A DNA stretch of 39,691 bases. It comes from an uncultured Actinomycetes bacterium. Its GTDB lineage: Bacteria; Actinomycetota; Actinomycetes; Nanopelagicales; Nanopelagicaceae. This document shows, piece by piece, positions 25,397-34,819 of this stretch (its first letter is position 1; every line of letters begins with the position of its first letter). The stretch spans positions 1 through 39,691 of the forward strand of contig CAIUIT010000106.1 of NCBI GenBank assembly GCA_903899375.1, in the 5' to 3' direction. The notes under the pieces were generated by a model that worked only from the letters and a program-made list of their open reading frames with translations, ran no database searches and was not told where the DNA came from. The position numbers and the translations under genes are program-made.

Positions 25397-25467
25397 CCGA
25401 CCTCGGAGGAAGGTCGGGCCTTTAGATGCTCTCTTAGAGACCATCCGAAAGTCCGAATTATTCCTCC
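25397..25467 (+). promoter_or_regulatory. Expression platform: hairpin with loop complementary to terminator stem
   Basis: CCGACCT (25397-25403) and AGGTCGG (25411-25417) form a 7-bp hairpin with the loop CGGAGGA. GGAGGAA (25405-25411) is perfectly complementary to TTCCTCC (25461-25467), which includes the first bases of the terminator's 5' strand. If those pair, the terminator cannot form; if the hairpin loop is engaged, as in the kissing-loop model for cobalamin riboswitches, the terminator wins. The mechanism is inferred from complementarity. Confidence 0.6.
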
Positions 25468-25490
25468 CTCAACTCTTGAGGGAGTTTTTT
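25464..25490 (+). terminator. Intrinsic terminator of the B12 riboswitch, overlapping the btuF ribosome site
   Basis: CTCCCTCAA-CTC-TTGAGGGAG is a perfect 9-bp stem with a 3-base loop followed by six T residues. The ATG of btuF comes directly after the T-run. The 3' arm contains GAGGGAG, the only purine-rich ribosome site upstream of that ATG, so the same hairpin would both terminate and mask translation. Confidence 0.9.
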
Positions 25491-26348
25491 ATGTTCAAAA
25501 GAAGGAAATGGGCTGGCCTAGCGTCAGTTGCGATGCTTCTCTCGACAATCTTTACTGCAGCCGCTACGGAGGCCGCATCAGGCAATCCGACCAAAATTAT
25601 CTCACTCTCGCCGAGCGCTACAGAAATACTTTATTCAATTGGCGCAGGCTCGCAAGTGATCGCTGTCGATGACAACTCTGACTTTCCTAAGACAGCACCA
25701 TTTACAAATCTCTCATCCTTCACCCCAAATGTGGAGGCGATTGCTGCCTATCGTCCTGATCTCGTCATCCTCCAATCATCGGCGACAAATGCCGCCACAA
25801 TAAAGCAGGATTTACTGAAACTAAAGATCAATGTCTTCCTTGAAGTGACGCCGAATAACATCAGCGAGGCCTATGCAGAATTTCTCGCACTTGGTAAAGC
25901 CACTGGACATCCGTCACGTGCCAAAGCGTTGGTAACAACAATGAAAGCGCAGATTTCTGAGATTGTTGCTAAATATCGTAAGAAAAATCCCACACCTATC
26001 TTCCATGAGATCGACAACACCCTCTATTCGGCGGATTCTTCTACCTTTATAGGTCAGATCTACTCCGACTTCAATTTTGCGAATATCGCGGATGCCGCCA
26101 ATGGTGGTGGCTACCCGCAACTCAGCGCAGAATCCATAATCAAGGCGAATCCAAAGATTATCTTCTTGGATGATGGTCCGTACGGGGAATCTGCCGCAAC
26201 TGTTGCAGCTCGGCCGGGATGGTCAGCTATATCCGCAGTTAAGAGCAGGCATGTGATTGTTCTTCCACTCGATATTCCCGATCGCTGGGGGCCACGCATC
26301 GTGGATTTCTATCGCTTCATTGGGCAAATGACAGCAAAGATTAACTAG
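25491..26348 (+). CDS. btuF: Cobalamin-type ABC transporter substrate-binding protein
   Basis: The tracked ORF opens at 25191, but the first 300 bases are the riboswitch; the ATG at 25491 gives MFKRRKWAGLASVAMLL, a proper signal sequence. The mature part has the class III (BtuF/FepB-like) binding-protein fold: KIISLSPSATEILYSIGAGSQVIAVDD, then VEAIAAYRPDLVIL, and IFLDDGPYGESAATVAARPGWSAISAVKSRHVIVLP at the end. No lipobox Cys is seen, unusual for a Gram-positive binding protein. Control by a B12 riboswitch points to cobalamin or a cobinamide as ligand rather than a siderophore. It precedes btuC and btuD in one operon. Confidence 0.92.
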   Translation: MFKRRKWAGLASVAMLLSTIFTAAATEAASGNPTKIISLSPSATEILYSIGAGSQVIAVDDNSDFPKTAPFTNLSSFTPNVEAIAAYRPDLVILQSSATNAATIKQDLLKLKINVFLEVTPNNISEAYAEFLALGKATGHPSRAKALVTTMKAQISEIVAKYRKKNPTPIFHEIDNTLYSADSSTFIGQIYSDFNFANIADAANGGGYPQLSAESIIKANPKIIFLDDGPYGESAATVAARPGWSAISAVKSRHVIVLPLDIPDRWGPRIVDFYRFIGQMTAKIN

Positions 26349-26357
26349 GAATAGACC

Positions 26358-27380
26358 ATGATTACAGAGCACGGAGCTATAGCCAAGATATGGAATTGGC
26401 GTATCACCGTGTTCTGTGGACTCATCTTGCTTGCCGTAGCAATCGCAGCGGTGAGTTTTGGTCCCATCTCCATCAACTTCTTTAAAGTATTTAAAACGCT
26501 CTTTGATCTACCCGGAGGAAGTACAGGTCAAGACCGAACGGTCATCATGGAATTGCGTTTGCCTCGTGTCGTCCTAGGAATTCTTGTTGGTTCTGCATTG
26601 GCAACGAGTGGCGCTGTGTATCAAACCGTTTTTCATAATCCGCTCGCCGACCCATATCTCTTGGGGGCCGCCAGCGGAGCTGGGCTCGGAGCAACGATCG
26701 CGCTCACCAGTACCAATCACAACTTGTATGGGGCGCTTCCCATCTTTGCATTCATGGGCGGTGTACTCGCAGTTTTCACATCTTTTATCATCTCTGGAAA
26801 GTTCTTCGCCGACCCGAATTCCCTTCTGCTCTCTGGAATAGCGGTGGGCTCATTTGCCACCGCTATACAAACATATTTGCAGCAACGACATAGTGCCGCG
26901 CTTCGTCCTGTGTACTCATGGATCCTTGGGGATCTAACAAGTGCCAGTTGGAGCGTCGTCGCCTGGTCATCTGTGTACATTGCGATCGCTCTCATCATTC
27001 TCTTCAGTGTCGCTAAACAATTAGATGGTCTAATGCTGAGTGATGAAGAGGCATACTCTCTTGGAATTAACCCAAAGCGGTTGAGGATAATCGCCGTAGC
27101 TGCTGCAACCTTGGCCACGGCTACCGCTGTATCGGCATCTGGTCTTATCGGCTTTGTAGGAATCGTCGTTCCGCATCTCGTTCGCGGTCTCACCCATCGC
27201 GTCACTAATCGTTCACTTATAACGATTGCGATGGCCGGAGCGGCTTTCTTAGTACTGGCGGACCTGGGGGCTCGCACTTTGCTCTCCCCCGCCGAACTTC
27301 CCATCGGTGTCATCACCGCTTTTGTGGGCGCACCGTTCTTCCTAGTTGTACTTCGCAATAGAAGGAAGGTTACGCAATGA
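26358..27380 (+). CDS. btuC: Cobalamin-type ABC transporter permease (FecCD/BtuC family)
   Basis: The 340-residue permease has about nine to ten helices and the FecCD family landmarks: ELRLPRVVLGILVGSALATSGAVYQTVFHNPLADPYLLGAASGAGLGA near residues 56-110, and GLIGFVGIVVPHLVRGLTHRVTNRSLI near 263-290, the coupling loop that meets the ATPase. It imports the BtuF ligand across the cytoplasmic membrane. It lies nine bases after btuF and overlaps btuD by four (ATGA). Confidence 0.94.
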   Translation: MITEHGAIAKIWNWRITVFCGLILLAVAIAAVSFGPISINFFKVFKTLFDLPGGSTGQDRTVIMELRLPRVVLGILVGSALATSGAVYQTVFHNPLADPYLLGAASGAGLGATIALTSTNHNLYGALPIFAFMGGVLAVFTSFIISGKFFADPNSLLLSGIAVGSFATAIQTYLQQRHSAALRPVYSWILGDLTSASWSVVAWSSVYIAIALIILFSVAKQLDGLMLSDEEAYSLGINPKRLRIIAVAAATLATATAVSASGLIGFVGIVVPHLVRGLTHRVTNRSLITIAMAGAAFLVLADLGARTLLSPAELPIGVITAFVGAPFFLVVLRNRRKVTQ

Positions 27381-28138
27381 GCATCATCGTCACAGACTTA
27401 ACGGTTCGTTATGGTGAAAAGATCGTCCTAAATGACATCTCTCTTGAAATTGAGAGCAAGCGGTGGACCTGTTTAGTAGGTCCAAACGGTGCCGGAAAGA
27501 CAACTTTCCTAAAAGCTCTTCTGGGGATGGCCCCTTACTCTGGCAGCATTCAAGACAAAGGAATTGAAGTATTTAAGAGTCACAAGCGCAATGTCGCCTT
27601 CGTTCCACAGCATCCGCAGATCCCGCAGGGAATGACCGTTGCCGAATATGTCATGTTGGGTCGCTCCAAGCGCGATGGTTGGGGAAATGAATCACTTTCC
27701 AGCCGCTCATTCGTTCATAAAGTCCTTATGCAAACTCACCTCTTTGGGATGCAAAGCAATCTAGTCGCCCAACTCTCGGGCGGAGAGATGCAACGAGCCC
27801 TCATCGCACGAGCGCTGGTGCAAGAGCCTGAATTAATTCTTTTGGATGAACCAACGAGCGCTCTCGATCTACACCATCAGATCTCGGTTTTGAACAATAT
27901 AGAAATGCTTAAAGAAGAGGGCGTCACGATCATCTCAACGATGCATGACATTACGCTAGCAGCCATGTTTGCCGAGCGGATCGTTGTCATGAAAGAAGGC
28001 AAGGTCTTGCTCTCCGGAGCGTCACAAGAAGTTATTCACTCACCGGAACTTAAGCGTGCCTTTGATAATCGCATTGATGTTTATACGCTCGACACCGGTC
28101 GCCCGGTAATCGTGGCGAGCAAAGAGAAACACCTTTAG
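27377..28138 (+). CDS. btuD: Cobalamin-type ABC transporter ATP-binding protein
   Basis: The 253-residue ATPase has the Walker A motif GPNGAGKTT near residue 36, Q-loop VPQHPQ, ABC signature LSGGEMQRA near 132, Walker [13 protein letters not shown] near 152, and the switch His in STMHDI. It powers import through BtuC. It overlaps btuC by four bases and meets the convergent gcvT at its stop codon (four-base overlap), so the operon appears to end here. Confidence 0.95.
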   Translation: MSIIVTDLTVRYGEKIVLNDISLEIESKRWTCLVGPNGAGKTTFLKALLGMAPYSGSIQDKGIEVFKSHKRNVAFVPQHPQIPQGMTVAEYVMLGRSKRDGWGNESLSSRSFVHKVLMQTHLFGMQSNLVAQLSGGEMQRALIARALVQEPELILLDEPTSALDLHHQISVLNNIEMLKEEGVTIISTMHDITLAAMFAERIVVMKEGKVLLSGASQEVIHSPELKRAFDNRIDVYTLDTGRPVIVASKEKHL

Positions 28139-29253
28139 CGGACGTGGGACTCCACAAATGGTGGCTTCACAACTTTAACCGCGCTGGTGCGACCACGAAC
28201 ATCAATAGATAATTCGCTGCCAATGGCAATGCCTGGGTTAATAAGGGCTAGTCCAATACCGATCTTCAAAGTTGGTGAGAATGTTCCGCTGGTAACTACG
28301 CCAACAACGGCACCCGCCGCATCCAGAACGTTCATGCCACCCCGAGGAATACCTCGATCTTGTGCCAGTAATCCTCGCAAAATTCTGGGGACACCCTGTG
28401 CTTTTTCGGCAACGAGGGCGGCCTGTCCGTGAAAATCTGACTTGGCGAGTGCAACGGCCCATCCAGCATTTGCTTGTAACGGAGATATATCAAGCGACAG
28501 TTCATGTCCGTGCAGTGGATAACCCATCTCGGTGCGCAAGGTGTCGCGGGAACCAAGCCCGCAAATTCGTCCAGCGACTTTCTCGACGGCGATCACCAAT
28601 AACTCCCACAATGGAAGTGAGGCATCCCATGAAGGAAGCAATTCGTATCCAAATTCACCGGTATAGCCAGTACGACATACGATGACGCGACCAAGAATTT
28701 CGTGGCCAGGAATCGTCACTTCAGTGAAAGCCATGTAATCAAGATCGACAGATATTCCAAGCAGCGCTAGAAGTTCATTACTCTTGGGACCCTGTACCGC
28801 TAAGACTCCAAAATTGTGATGCGCGTTTTTAATGGTTAAGCCCAGATCATTGGCCGATTCCAGAACGGCAAATACAGCAGCGCAGTTAGCTGCATTGGGG
28901 ATCAGGAGAAACTTTTCATCACTGTAGCGATAAATGATTAGGTCATCGATAACTCCACCCGTTGAATCGCAGAGGAGGTTGTACTGAGCACTGCCGTGGC
29001 CGATCCGGTCCAAGTCATTGGTGAAAATTCGGTTAAGAAACATCAGTGCACCTATGCCAGAAACTTCGATCTTCCCCAGGTGTGAGACATCGAAGATTCC
29101 CACGACTTCACGAACGGCCGTATGTTCTGCAATGACGCCACCAGCGGTGAGCGTGCCTATCACCTTGGGGTATTCGATCGGCATCTGCCAACCACCAAAA
29201 TCAGCGAGCTTTGCACCAACCTGAGAATGCCAATCAAATAGCGGAGATTCCAT
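28135..29253 (-). CDS. gcvT: Glycine cleavage system T protein (aminomethyltransferase)
   Basis: GcvT transfers the methylene group from the aminomethyl-lipoyl H protein to tetrahydrofolate and releases ammonia. The 372-residue protein shows PLFDWHSQVGAKLADFGGWQMPIEYPK at the start, the hallmark of the family, VGIFDVSHLGKIEVSG with the catalytic Asp region, CRTGYTGEFGYEL, and GLGSRDTLRTEMGYPLHGHEL. gcvH, gcvP and lpd-linked partners are needed; only lpdA is nearby. The lipoate dependency links it to lipB/lipA in this block. It is divergent from pepA, with 80 bases between. Confidence 0.95.
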   Translation of the reverse strand: MESPLFDWHSQVGAKLADFGGWQMPIEYPKVIGTLTAGGVIAEHTAVREVVGIFDVSHLGKIEVSGIGALMFLNRIFTNDLDRIGHGSAQYNLLCDSTGGVIDDLIIYRYSDEKFLLIPNAANCAAVFAVLESANDLGLTIKNAHHNFGVLAVQGPKSNELLALLGISVDLDYMAFTEVTIPGHEILGRVIVCRTGYTGEFGYELLPSWDASLPLWELLVIAVEKVAGRICGLGSRDTLRTEMGYPLHGHELSLDISPLQANAGWAVALAKSDFHGQAALVAEKAQGVPRILRGLLAQDRGIPRGGMNVLDAAGAVVGVVTSGTFSPTLKIGIGLALINPGIAIGSELSIDVRGRTSAVKVVKPPFVESHVR

Positions 29254-29333
29254 TTCTCTAACTTATCTCAACTCTGCCCCCTTGCGGTCGATTCGACTTC
29301 TCAATTACCAGGGATAAGTGAGAGGATTATGAG

Positions 29334-30836
29334 ATGGCTACGTTGAAAACCAGTTCGCAAACTTCCAGTGATGTGCTCGTTTTAGGCCTCTCGGCTAAGG
29401 CTGGAAAACTAACAATTCACCCAAACATTGAGCATATTCCCGCACTCGCGCGTGACACTAAGAAATTGCTGGCGATACTCAACGATCTCGGGGCTACGGG
29501 AAAAGTTGATGAAGTAACCAAAGTCTCATTTTCTGCGCCACGCCTGATTCTCTTCACCGGCTTTGGAACCACCGCGGTCAGTTACTCGCACGAGACCTTG
29601 CGTCGCGCTGCTGGTGCCGCAACCCGTGCGCTCATCGGACATGGCCAGGCAGATTTTGCTCTCCCGATCACTAATATAGAAGAGTTTGCAGCTGTAGCAG
29701 AAGGTATCGCGCTTGGCGCCTACGAATTTAACGAGTTCCGTGGATCCTCCAAAGCCGAACAGAAGTCTCCACTTAAGTCAGCGACCGTCGTTTCTTCACT
29801 CGGCAGCACCGCTTCGATTAAAACCGCTCTCAAGCGTGCAGAAGTATTGGGCCAATACGTCGGAATAACTCGTGATTTGATCAACACTCCACCATCTCAC
29901 CTGACACCAATTACATTCACTGCACAGATGAAGAAGATCGCTCTTTCCCTTGGCATCAAAGTCGAAGTTCTTAACGAGGTACAACTCAAGGCGAAGGGTT
30001 ACGGTGGAATCTCCTCGGTAGGACAGGGATCAGCTAATCCTCCACGCCTCCTTCATATCACCTACGTTCCAGCTAAACACAAGAAGCGTCTCGCCTTCGT
30101 TGGTAAAGGAATCACCTTCGACTCTGGCGGCTATAACCTGAAAGGCGTCGTAGGCATGTCTGATATGAAATCAGATATGAGCGGTGCCGCTGCGGTCGTA
30201 GCTGCAACTTTTGCAATTGCGACACTCAAATTACCGGTTGCCATCGATGCCTACGCGTGTCTGGCTGAAAATATGATCAGCGGCGAAGCCACTCGACCAA
30301 GTGACATCATCACAATTCTCGGCGGCACGACTATCGAAGTTCTCAACCCCGATGCCGAAGGTCGCCTCGTTTTGGCCGACGGCCTGGTTCGGGCGGTACA
30401 GGATGGCGTACGCAATGGTGGGCTCGATGGGTTGGTTGATGTTGCCACCCTAACGGGAGCGCAAGTAATCGCTCTGGGCACTCGGACATCAGCTGTGATG
30501 ACCAATAACGAGGAGTTTCGCACGCTATTTCTCGAAGCCACCGGTATCTCTGGGGAGTCCTTCTGGCCTATGCCTCTGCCTGAAGATCTTAAAGAGGTGC
30601 TCCAATCTGCATCTGCAGACATGATTAACTCGAATCCAGCCAATAGGAATGGCGGAATGCTGGTCGCCGGACTGTTTCTCAAGGAGTTTGTGCCTGAAAG
30701 CCTCCCTTGGCTCCACCTGGATATCGCTGGACCTGCCCTCACCCACGAGGCGCACGGCTATACCCCCGTTGGGGGCACTGGAGTCACCGTTCGATCCTTG
30801 GTCGCCCTAGCCGAGTTAGCAGCATCACAAAATTAA
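29334..30836 (+). CDS. pepA: Leucyl aminopeptidase (M17 family)
   Basis: A cytosolic di-zinc (or Mn) aminopeptidase that trims N-terminal residues. The 500-residue length is standard. Metal-site motifs: VGKGITFDSGGYNLKGVVGMSDMKSDMSGAA (Lys and Asp ligands) and NPDAEGRLVLADGLVRA, the M17 signature NTDAEGRL with Pro in place of Thr. The start is an ATG with GAGAGGATTATG upstream. It lies in the same place as the mycobacterial pepB homologue, between gcvT and the E2 gene. Confidence 0.95.
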   Translation: MATLKTSSQTSSDVLVLGLSAKAGKLTIHPNIEHIPALARDTKKLLAILNDLGATGKVDEVTKVSFSAPRLILFTGFGTTAVSYSHETLRRAAGAATRALIGHGQADFALPITNIEEFAAVAEGIALGAYEFNEFRGSSKAEQKSPLKSATVVSSLGSTASIKTALKRAEVLGQYVGITRDLINTPPSHLTPITFTAQMKKIALSLGIKVEVLNEVQLKAKGYGGISSVGQGSANPPRLLHITYVPAKHKKRLAFVGKGITFDSGGYNLKGVVGMSDMKSDMSGAAAVVAATFAIATLKLPVAIDAYACLAENMISGEATRPSDIITILGGTTIEVLNPDAEGRLVLADGLVRAVQDGVRNGGLDGLVDVATLTGAQVIALGTRTSAVMTNNEEFRTLFLEATGISGESFWPMPLPEDLKEVLQSASADMINSNPANRNGGMLVAGLFLKEFVPESLPWLHLDIAGPALTHEAHGYTPVGGTGVTVRSLVALAELAASQN

Positions 30837-30916
30837 GTGAAGGAGAGCACCGGCTCAACTCGTGGCAGGATTAGCCCCCTGTGCTGCTCCCCTGAATCCT
30901 CAAGAAAAGGTGAAGT

Positions 30917-32284
30917 GTGAACGAATTTGATCTTGTAATCCTTGGCGGCGGAAGTGGTGGCTATGCCTGCGCGCTCCGTGGCGCTCAACTTGGATTATCA
31001 GTTGTTCTCATCGAGCAGGACAAACTTGGCGGAACTTGCTTGCACCGAGGATGTATCCCAACAAAAGCGCTCCTTCATGCAGGTGAGATCGCAGATAACA
31101 CTCGTCATGCCGCAGAGTTTGGTGTCAATGCACAATTCGTTTCGATCGATATGTTGGCCGTCAATGCCTACAAAGATGGAGTCATCTCCAAACTTCACAA
31201 AGGTTTGCAAGGTCTGGTTAAGTCGCGCAACATTACATATATAGAAGGCACTGGACGCCTAGTTTCCAAGAATCAAGTAGAAGCCAATGGCGTTATCTAC
31301 ACAGGTAAGAATGTGGTTCTCGCAACCGGTTCTTATGCAAAAACCCTGCCTGGTCTTGAAATTGATGGAACGCAGATCATTACAAGTAATGAAGCGATGA
31401 CCATGGAATACGTTCCTAAATCAGTAATCGTTCTGGGTGGTGGCGTTATTGGTTGCGAATTTGCATCGGTGTGGAGCTCCTTTGGTGCAGAAGTCACCAT
31501 CATTGAAGGTCTCCCCCGTCTTGTAGCGCTAGAAGATGAAAGTTCTAGCAAACAACTCGAACGAGCATTTCGCAAGCGTGGAATCAAATTTGAAGTCGGT
31601 GTGAAGTTTGCCTCTGCGACCAAGGGTCCCGAAGGCGTAACTATTACTTTGGAGAACGGCGCCACTTTTACCGCCGATGTACTTCTTGTTGCTGTAGGAC
31701 GCGGTCCGGTCTCTGCAAATATTGGTTATGAAGAGCAAGGTCTCTCTATGGATCGCGGTTATCTCCTGGTGGACAACAAATGTCGCACCAACATTCCTGG
31801 AATATGGGCCGTCGGGGATCTGATCCCAACCTTGCAATTGGCGCACGTTGGTTTCGCCGAAGGCATCTTGGTTGCCGAAGAAATATTCGGGCTTAATCCA
31901 CGTCCAATTAATTACGATGGCGTTCCTCGCGTTACTTATTCCGACCCAGAAGTTGCCTCTGTTGGTTTAACGACAGCTATCGCTAAAGAGCGCGGATATG
32001 ACGTCGTCGAGCTCAGTTATGACCTCGCCGGAAATGGTAAGGCTAATATTCTCAAGACCGCCGGCTCGATCAAGTTAGTAGCTCAGAAGAACGGTCCAGT
32101 TCTTGGCGTTCATATGGTGGGATCCCGCGTCGGTGAGCTTTTGGCCGAAGCGCAATTGATCTATAACTGGGAAGCATCAGCCGATGATGTCGCACCCTTG
32201 ATTCACGCACATCCAACGCTCTCTGAAGCCATGGGTGAAGTTCACATGGCATTAGCCGGCAAACCACTGCACGCCCACGGGTAA
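30917..32284 (+). CDS. lpdA: Dihydrolipoyl dehydrogenase (E3)
   Basis: E3 reoxidises the dihydrolipoyl arm of 2-oxoacid dehydrogenases and the glycine cleavage H protein. The 455-residue flavoprotein shows the FAD site [21 protein letters not shown], the redox disulfide [15 protein letters not shown] (two Cys five apart), the NAD site [20 protein letters not shown], the second FAD motif GIWAVGDLI, and the active-site [10 protein letters not shown]. The start is GTG at 30917 after a GGTGA. It is 14 bases upstream of the E2 gene and very likely in the same operon. Confidence 0.95.
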   Translation: MNEFDLVILGGGSGGYACALRGAQLGLSVVLIEQDKLGGTCLHRGCIPTKALLHAGEIADNTRHAAEFGVNAQFVSIDMLAVNAYKDGVISKLHKGLQGLVKSRNITYIEGTGRLVSKNQVEANGVIYTGKNVVLATGSYAKTLPGLEIDGTQIITSNEAMTMEYVPKSVIVLGGGVIGCEFASVWSSFGAEVTIIEGLPRLVALEDESSSKQLERAFRKRGIKFEVGVKFASATKGPEGVTITLENGATFTADVLLVAVGRGPVSANIGYEEQGLSMDRGYLLVDNKCRTNIPGIWAVGDLIPTLQLAHVGFAEGILVAEEIFGLNPRPINYDGVPRVTYSDPEVASVGLTTAIAKERGYDVVELSYDLAGNGKANILKTAGSIKLVAQKNGPVLGVHMVGSRVGELLAEAQLIYNWEASADDVAPLIHAHPTLSEAMGEVHMALAGKPLHAHG

Positions 32285-32298
32285 TAGGAGAACATGCG

Positions 32299-33930
32299 AT
32301 GACCTTTTCAGTAACTATGCCAGCACTTGGCGAATCCGTAACCGAAGGCACAGTAACTCGTTGGCTCAAGAACGAAGGCGATCACGTCAACGTCGATGAA
32401 CCACTCCTGGAAGTTTCTACGGACAAAGTTGATACCGAGATTCCATCGCCCGTCTCTGGCACGTTAACGCGCATTGTCGTGGCCATTGATTCCACCGTCG
32501 CAGTCGGAGCAGAGTTGGCAGTCATCGAAGATGGCGTTGCCGCCGTACCTGTCGCACCAGTGATCGCACCTCCTGCCGCTGTTGCACCCGTCGTTCTCGA
32601 AACACCTGCGGCTCCAGTCGTAATAGCTCCACCTGTCCCAGTTGTCGCTGCACCTGCTGCAAGCTCTTCAGGAGTCGTTGTCACGATGCCAGCTCTGGGT
32701 GAATCAGTCACCGAAGGAACGGTTACTCGTTGGCTCAAGAACGTCGGAGACGCAATCAATGTAGATGAACCACTTCTCGAAGTTTCTACCGACAAGGTCG
32801 ATACCGAAATTCCTTCACCAGCAACCGGAACTATTCTCGCGATCGATGTCGCCGTAGATTCCACCGTTGCGGTTGGTGCTCGCCTAGCTTTGATCGGTGC
32901 AGCCGGAGCCGCTCCTGTAGTTGCAGCGCCTGCACCTGTTGCTCCTGTAGTTGCAGCGCCTGCACCTGTTGCCGCTCCTGTAGTTGCAGCGCCTGCACCT
33001 GTTGCTCCACAACTCGATGATTCATATGTAACCCCAATCGTTCGACAATTCGCTAAAGAGCAAGGCGTGGATCTCGCTTCAGTTACGGGAAGTGGTATTG
33101 GGGGTCGAATCCGTAAGGAAGACATCCTCGCTGCCGTAAAGCCAGTCGCAGTTTCAGCACCAGCAGTAGTTCAGTCTGGCGCTAAGGCTGCAGCCCCAGT
33201 CTCTGTTTCACCACTGCGCGGAACAACCGTCACGATGACTCGCCTACGCAAGGTAATTGCGGCGCGTATGGTTGAGTCGCTACAAATCAGTGCTCAGCTC
33301 ACGACCGTTGTTGAAGTCGATATGACGAAGGTCGCTCGTTTGCGCGATAAAGCTAAGACCTCTTTTGCGGCTCGCGAAGGAGTGAATCTCACGTTCCTGC
33401 CATTCTTTGCTGTCGCTGTCTGCGAAGCGCTGAAGCAACATCCCGTTCTCAACTCTTCTCTTGAGGGCGATCAAATTACTTATCATGGCGCCGAACACCT
33501 TGGTATTGCTGTGGATACCGAACGTGGCTTGTTGGTTCCAGTCATTCGTGATGCAGGCGACCTCAATATTGGTGGAATTTCACGTCGCATCTCCGATGTT
33601 GCTGCTCGCACTCGCGATAATAAGATCTCTCCAGATGAGCTCGGCGGCGGAACATTTACCATCACCAATACTGGTAGTCGAGGTGCACTCTTCGATACGC
33701 CAATCATTAATCAACCACAGGTTGCCATCTTGGGTATTGGTTCCATCGTCAAGCGTCCGATGGTCATGAAGGGAACTGATGGCGGTGAAACGATTGCAAT
33801 TCGTTCAATGGTCTACCTTGGTCTTTCCTATGATCATCGCATCGTAGATGGTGCAGATGCCGCTCGATTCTTAGTTACTCTCAAGGAACGTCTCGAAGAG
33901 GGCAGCTTTGAATCCGATCTAGGTCTCTAG
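32299..33930 (+). CDS. sucB: 2-oxoacid dehydrogenase E2 component (dihydrolipoamide acyltransferase)
   Basis: The 543-residue protein has two N-terminal lipoyl domains (K43 and K166 in STDKVDTEI), each followed by an Ala-Pro-rich linker, a peripheral subunit-binding domain near residues 240-280 ([34 protein letters not shown]), and the catalytic domain, ending with [14 protein letters not shown] (catalytic His and Asp). The layout matches actinobacterial E2 proteins (dlaT/SucB), which may serve pyruvate and 2-oxoglutarate dehydrogenases alike; which one it serves is not decided by the sequence. The linker contains three exact 30-base repeats. Partner E1 genes are not in the window; E3 lies just upstream. 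Confidence 0.94.
   Translation: MTFSVTMPALGESVTEGTVTRWLKNEGDHVNVDEPLLEVSTDKVDTEIPSPVSGTLTRIVVAIDSTVAVGAELAVIEDGVAAVPVAPVIAPPAAVAPVVLETPAAPVVIAPPVPVVAAPAASSSGVVVTMPALGESVTEGTVTRWLKNVGDAINVDEPLLEVSTDKVDTEIPSPATGTILAIDVAVDSTVAVGARLALIGAAGAAPVVAAPAPVAPVVAAPAPVAAPVVAAPAPVAPQLDDSYVTPIVRQFAKEQGVDLASVTGSGIGGRIRKEDILAAVKPVAVSAPAVVQSGAKAAAPVSVSPLRGTTVTMTRLRKVIAARMVESLQISAQLTTVVEVDMTKVARLRDKAKTSFAAREGVNLTFLPFFAVAVCEALKQHPVLNSSLEGDQITYHGAEHLGIAVDTERGLLVPVIRDAGDLNIGGISRRISDVAARTRDNKISPDELGGGTFTITNTGSRGALFDTPIINQPQVAILGIGSIVKRPMVMKGTDGGETIAIRSMVYLGLSYDHRIVDGADAARFLVTLKERLEEGSFESDLGL
32911..33003 (+). repeat. Three-copy 30-bp direct repeat in the E2 linker
   Basis: The unit GCTCCTGTAGTTGCAGCGCC plus TGCACCTGTT occurs at 32911-32940, 32941-32970 and 32974-33003, with GCC inserted before the last copy. 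It encodes [10 protein letters not shown] repeats in the flexible linker. Copies are identical at the nucleotide level, so they are recent slippage or recombination products, and the number may vary between strains. Confidence 0.95.
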
Positions 33931-33943
33931 GTTTATTTCGCCG

Positions 33944-34819
33944 ATGCGTATTGCTATTACCGGTTCTACCGGATTAATTGGGACTGCTCTCGTGGGTCAA
34001 TTGAAGGCGGAAGGGCATTCCGTACAACGCTTAGTTCGCCGCAAGGCAACATCGCCTGAAGAAGTTCAATGGGATCCCACTATGGGGACCATTGATCTTG
34101 ACGCCCTTGAGGGCGTTGATGCAATTATCAATCTTGCCGGTGCTGGCGTTGGAGATAAACGTTGGACTGCAAAATACCGCGCGACAATTCTCAACTCACG
34201 CTTGCTCAGCACAACGACAATCGCTCATGCTGTCGAAACTCTCAAGCCAAAGGTATTTATCTCTGCTAGCGCCATCGGCTTTTATGGCGAAACTGGAAAT
34301 CGAGCTGTTGTTGAAGCCGATCGCGGGGGCGATGATTTTCTATCGGCAGTCTGCCGCGAATGGGAAGCTGCCGCCGATTTAGCCATTGGCGTTCGCATCG
34401 TAAAGATTCGTACTGGATTGGTGCTTGATCCAACGGGCGGAGCACTCGGCAGACTATTGCCTCTCTTTCGCTTAGGCCTCGGTGGCAAATTAGGCTCCGG
34501 TAAGCAGTGGTGGTCATGGATAACGCTGCACGATGAGATCAAAGCAATCATCCATTGTTTGAATAGCGATATCTCTGGTCCAGTGAATCTCACCTCACCG
34601 AATCCGGTGACCAATCAAGATTTCACCGGATCGCTAGCTCGCGCTGTGCACCGCCCTGCGTTGCTTCCAGTTCCCGGCTTTGCACTGAAATTACTCATCG
34701 GAGGTTTCTCAAGTGAAATCTTAGGATCAGCGAAAGTACTGCCAAAAGCGCTGCAAGACAGCGGATTCATCTGGGACTACCCACATCTCACAACAGCGCT
34801 AGAAGCACTTACCGAATAG
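33944..34819 (+). CDS. TIGR01777 family NAD-dependent epimerase-like protein (SDR39U1 type)
   Basis: An extended-SDR protein of 291 residues. It begins MRIAITGSTGLIGTALVGQL (TGxxGxxG cofactor loop) and contains VDAIINLAGAGVGDKRWTAKYRATILNSRLLSTTTI and SASAIGFYGETGNRAVVEAD, both hallmarks of the TIGR01777/YfcH group, plus GLVLDPTGGALGRLLPLFRLGLGGKLGSGKQWWSWI. The reaction is uncharacterised in most organisms. It follows sucB by 13 bases, the same order as M. tuberculosis Rv2215-Rv2216. Its last 11 bases overlap the convergent Gfo/Idh/MocA gene. Confidence 0.92.
   Translation: MRIAITGSTGLIGTALVGQLKAEGHSVQRLVRRKATSPEEVQWDPTMGTIDLDALEGVDAIINLAGAGVGDKRWTAKYRATILNSRLLSTTTIAHAVETLKPKVFISASAIGFYGETGNRAVVEADRGGDDFLSAVCREWEAAADLAIGVRIVKIRTGLVLDPTGGALGRLLPLFRLGLGGKLGSGKQWWSWITLHDEIKAIIHCLNSDISGPVNLTSPNPVTNQDFTGSLARAVHRPALLPVPGFALKLLIGGFSSEILGSAKVLPKALQDSGFIWDYPHLTTALEALTE

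Noticed and set aside
25191-25490. N-terminal 100-codon extension of the BtuF ORF in the track
   Set aside because: These bases are the cobalamin riboswitch and terminator; the protein segment has no family likeness and the ATG at 25491 begins a normal signal sequence.
26717-27358. 213-residue minus-strand ORF
   Set aside because: Antisense shadow of btuC; the composition is basic and featureless and the sense frame is a clear permease.
30837-30916. Possible terminator or small RNA between pepA and lpdA
   Set aside because: GGAGAGCAC and GTGCTGCTCC can pair only imperfectly over a long loop and no T-run follows.
32911-33003. Possible CRISPR-like array
   Set aside because: The 30-bp repeats are directly adjacent without unique spacers and are in frame within the E2 linker.
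32382-33125. 247-residue minus-strand ORF rich in Ala, Gly and Thr
   Set aside because: It is the antisense of the E2 lipoyl and linker region; its low-complexity composition comes from the repeated Ala-Pro codons.
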